From Chrysogorgia sp. JL179-B06 (Eukaryota; Cnidaria; Anthozoa; Scleralcyonacea; Chrysogorgiidae), in the NCBI GenBank assembly GCA_035772405.1, contig JAYKKM010000009.1, forward strand, positions 2,581,001-2,645,000: a stretch of 64,000 bases of DNA. Direction: 5' to 3'. Below are positions 60,953 through 64,000 of this stretch, one piece after another. The position numbers and the translations under genes are program-made. The notes under the pieces were generated by a model. That model was not told the origin of the DNA. It searched no databases and saw only the letters and a program-made list of their open reading frames with translations. Within the stretch, counting starts at the first letter, position 1, and each line of letters begins with the position of its first letter.

Positions 60953-62025
60953 TCAACTTCTATTAGCTATTGTATAATTACCTCTTCTCTTGTTAAACAT
61001 CACCATCCTTGCCAAAGTAACCTCGGCAAGTTGCCTCCAATTTTCTTTTTTAGCGTCTTTTCTTACTTTGGATGTAAGATCCGCTATCTCTTTCATCAAA
61101 AACTCCCGTAATAATAAGAGATCATCTGTGAGAGGAAGTAGTTGAGGCGTGTTATGCTTCGCGTAGGCCAGATAACTTGCGCTGGAGTCGTAATTTTCTC
61201 CCCCCATTCTGCATCATAGAGTTGAAGAAAAATATCTATATCATTTTTCTTTTTCATATCCATTGCTCTAAGGGCTTGGCACCTTATGATAACTGCAGCC
61301 TTTTTAATGCTATACCCACATTTTATTGTTGTTGATGGACTTTTATAGTTTTTATTGGCAATGGATCCTTCTTTCTCTTCGTATCCTCCAATATTTCTTG
61401 CGCACTTGATGAGATCGTCAAAGTGGCCAGGTTTTAAAAGATCCTCCAAACTTGCTGTTGGGTTCCCTGTTAGCTTTCTCCCTTCCAATACAATTCTTGC
61501 CAATAACCACATTTGTTGGGACACCTCAACAGCTTTTTGGTTTCCTCTCTTTTCTATGAGGGCGGAACCTAAATTCAAAATTGTTTTGTCTTGTTGCGCA
61601 ACAAGACTAATGTTATCGATGGCCATAATTGAAATTACGTTTTCCGATAGCTTCTCGCTACATCCTTCCTTGCATGTGTTTGATGACAGCATAAATCGTC
61701 CTTCGTACTGCATCCTTTTTGATGCAACCTTGTCTCCACCAACACCTTCTTGGAATGGGCACTTTGGGGCATGCCGCCACAATTCATCTTTTTGGAAAAA
61801 TCCATGGCAATATGTGCATGGTAAGTAATTAGAAGGGTTAGCGTCCATGTTAGCTGATGGCCTTCTTTCCACTTTTAGTTCTCCTTTTCCCATCTCCAAT
61901 ACTTTTACGTTGTGATTGTAATTACCCATTCTCCGCATTCTTTCAAATCCTGTATTCTTATTGCTCTCTTTTTGGCAGGCAATGGCCTCTTGTACTTCTG
62001 GTTCATCACCATGTACATTCTGCAT
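60953..62025 (-). pseudogene. LWRH-zinc gene, frameshifted
   Basis: First frame (61096-62025): CTYCHGFFQKDELWRHAPKC is a C2HC-type finger, followed by SENVISIMAIDNISLVAQQD, EVSQQMWLLARIVLEGRKLT and GYSIKKAAVIIRCQALRAMD. The second frame (60953-61207) continues TPQLLPLTDDLLLLREFLMK and WRQLAEVTLARMVMFNKRRG. I recall this block order in long invertebrate and fish proteins that may derive from a recombinase-type element; not verified. The frames switch between 61100 and 61210. The 3' end is missing or spliced. Confidence 0.6.
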
Positions 62026-63254
62026 ATGGCGGGCGACTTTCGCATATTCTTTTTCGCAGAAAAAGCAACTATTTAATTTATCGTATACTCTTTTACCTTC
62101 TGCTACAGTCTTGATGTAAACTACAATTAGAGAAGAAAAAATTCACAAGAAACCAGTTAGTAAATTAATTTCATAACTTATAAATATAACATTTTGAAAA
62201 TGTGAGCTTTGATTGATTAAAAGCTGTGTTATTTAACTATTGCCTCATGGAAATTGGGAGCAAATATTCTGATTGTTTTAGTAAAAAAACAGGGTTTTCT
62301 TACTATTGCGAATGCTGCAATCTGATTGGTTATAATACTCAATAAATATCGAGCAGCGGAGAGCAACGCAGAGTTTTTCGCAAAAAAAGCAATGCTTACT
62401 CTTTGTTTTTTTAAATAATTTTGACGAAATAATGAAAACAAGTTTTGTTTTTACTAAGCAATAGCTAATTCGGGTATCGCCTTCGTTAACTATATCACCT
62501 CATAAAAGTTTCGATCTCGTAATCCAATTGTTAAATATATCTATCTATATCCGTATCTACGTTTTCGCATATTCGCATAAAACGTCAACTTTTGTAACCG
62601 GCAAATGTCGGTGCTTAAAGGTTAAACGTGCCGATCATAATGGATATTGATGGGGTATTTATGACTATATTTTCGTAATAAATTTATCTCCACCTGATGA
62701 TGGTCTACACGAATGTAATAGGAGCATATGAAAAACATAGTGTTAGTGCATAGCTTTACCCTAGTAACTAAATAATGTCCTGCTATAACGCCAAACAATA
62801 ATTGGTATTTGGTATCAACAATGTACAAATAAACTTGTTAGTAAACAGCATACACACAAGAGTAACGAAAGTACAATGTGGGCAAAAGACATATATTAGG
62901 CCCATACATAAACTAATTCCTTTGGACATTTAACATTTGATAGTTAAAGCTTGACATTCGCCATTTGAACGTTGTTTGTTCACACTGGTGGTATTAGACT
63001 TCAGTGTGGGGAGGGGGAATGTTAAGAAGCATTATAATATATTCATGTTCATGTTAATGTTAATTTATGCTAAAATATTTACGGCCGAGAGACAAGACTA
63101 GGTCGAGAGCATGGAGAAAAAGAGAAGGACATATTGTTTCTCAATCTCGTTCCCAGAGCTTCCTTTAAAATCGAACAGTCTAGTTAACAATATATATGTA
63201 ATATATATATGTATAATAGCAGGTGAGCATTTGTATTCGCATTTTTTTTAAAGT
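62026..63254. other. Non-coding gap
   Basis: I see no supported gene or RNA. Around 62026-62110, upstream of the LWRH gene, - strand sequence with AACTGT..GCAGAAGG..AAAAGAG could be an additional exon. The rest is AT-rich. Confidence 0.35.
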
Positions 63255-63395
63255 GGACATAATGGATTGGAAGATGTTAAAATTAAAATAATTGACAAAA
63301 CAAATGTAAATGATCCGACAACAAGGGAGGGATTCTGGGCATACAATTTAGATACATTTATACCTCCGGGACTTAATATTAGGGATTTTTTGTAA
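63255..63395 (+). pseudogene. Penelope-like element GIY-YIG endonuclease, C-terminal remnant
   Basis: GHNGLEDVKIKIIDKTNVND then TTREGFWAYNLDTFIPPGLN, stop. The R-E-G-[FY]-W catalytic block and the LDT..P.GLN ending are typical of the GIY-YIG domain of Penelope retroelements. No reverse transcriptase is present. The 3' flank (GGGGCTTGCCCCGAAACGTT at 63471) matches the kind of tail that follows such copies. Confidence 0.75.
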
Positions 63396-63575
63396 AATAG
63401 TTGGATTTTTAATTAGATTGTAGAGTATATATTAGCGCTTCAAGAATCTGTGTTCTCATGTCTTGACAAAGGGGCTTGCCCCGAAACGTTGTCGTTGATG
63501 TTTAATAAAGTTTTAAAGTTTTTATCCTGATGTTTTATAAATGTTTTTAAACTTGAGAAGGAGGATTCCTGATAA

Positions 63576-63580
63576 GTATA

Positions 63581-63624
<44 letters not shown>

Positions 63625-63716
63625 GATATACATATACATAGATATACATATACATATACACATACACACACACATACACATACACATATATATATATATA
63701 TATATGTGTATGTATA
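63576..63716. repeat. TA / CATA / CA microsatellite
   Basis: About 140 bp of (TA)n grading to (ACATAT)n, (CA)n and back to (TA)n. Long - strand ORFs of Tyr, Val and Ile over this run are artefacts. Confidence 0.95.
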
Positions 63717-63729
63717 GGTTATAATAATA

Positions 63730-63785
63730 ACTAGAAATACGTGTACGCAACAACCCTCGCCCGCTTACTGTTTGAGGCTTAATTA
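63730..63785 (+). repeat. Dispersed repeat, second copy
   Basis: CTAGAAATACGTGTACGCAA then CAACCCTCGCCCGCTTACTG matches 21143-21200 on the same strand. Confidence 0.65.
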
Positions 63786-64000
63786 ATATTGCCAAACTGA
63801 ACAGATTTTCAAACTGCTTATTTTTTGGGTGCAATTTGTGGGTAGTGTACTGAACAGTACCCAAGTGGGAAAGTCTGCCAACACTAAATTGTCTTGCAGG
63901 CAGGGTTAGAAACCAATTGTGTAACTATTGATTATTGAAATTAATAATTAATTTTAATAATTATTAATTTAAATAATAATTGTATTAATTATATATTACA

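Noticed and set aside
63440..63864. Two - strand ORFs rich in Tyr, Val and Ile
   Set aside because: They translate a TA/CA microsatellite.

Overview
The window is AT-rich, repeat-dense DNA of an invertebrate animal. Introns with GT..AG borders, a tRNA-derived SINE, a Penelope-like GIY-YIG fragment, PIF/Harbinger and Tc1/mariner elements and a transposon-like gene family that I associate with cnidarians and sponges (from memory, not searched) point to a non-bilaterian or lophotrochozoan host. I cannot name the species. No ordinary single-copy housekeeping gene is recognisable.

Left flank (1-24570). Decayed mobile-element genes come first: an integrase-derived pseudogene at 1-1341, a Tc1/IS630 fragment at 2307-2742 and a zinc-knuckle ORF at 3155-4552. 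A complete 4,045-bp Harbinger transposon follows (4620-8664, TTA target duplication), with an intact nuclease and a MADF partner carrying one stop codon. Then come a second, broken Harbinger, a multi-exon transposon-like gene (12171-17279) with two MITEs and a Tc1 fragment in one intron, a cysteine-protease-like gene with 15-residue repeats, a spliced chromodomain gene, foldback elements, and a spliced PHD-finger gene whose 5' part ends exactly where the large element begins.

Maverick/Polinton element, adintovirus-like (24571-58732, about 34.2 kb). It is bounded by inverted repeats of about 0.6 kb; the left copy is lengthened by a nested foldback element. The core holds protein-primed DNA polymerase B, an A32/FtsK-type packaging ATPase, an adenain-type protease, a double jelly-roll major capsid protein, a penton-like minor capsid protein, a retroviral-type DDE integrase and several tiny basic proteins. 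Polymerase and ATPase lie on the + strand; the protease-capsid-integrase block (43855-50954) lies on the - strand. Both arms hold accessory genes: a protein whose N-terminus resembles the histone H3 tail, a SET-domain protein, a Fic-domain protein, a spliced acidic protein, a two-gene module present once in each arm, and expanded families of small paralogs.

This copy looks non-functional as assembled. The polymerase is split by a 2.8-kb Helentron-like insertion carrying a 2A-OTU reading frame, itself hit by a TA-flanked MITE. Polymerase, ATPase, protease, integrase and several accessory genes also have frame breaks, most of them at homopolymers, so either recent decay or assembly indels are possible.

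Right flank (58733-64000). A tRNA-headed SINE, gene-poor sequence with no recognised gene, a frameshifted LWRH-zinc gene (60953-62025), a Penelope GIY-YIG remnant, a TA/CA microsatellite and a short repeat shared with the left flank.
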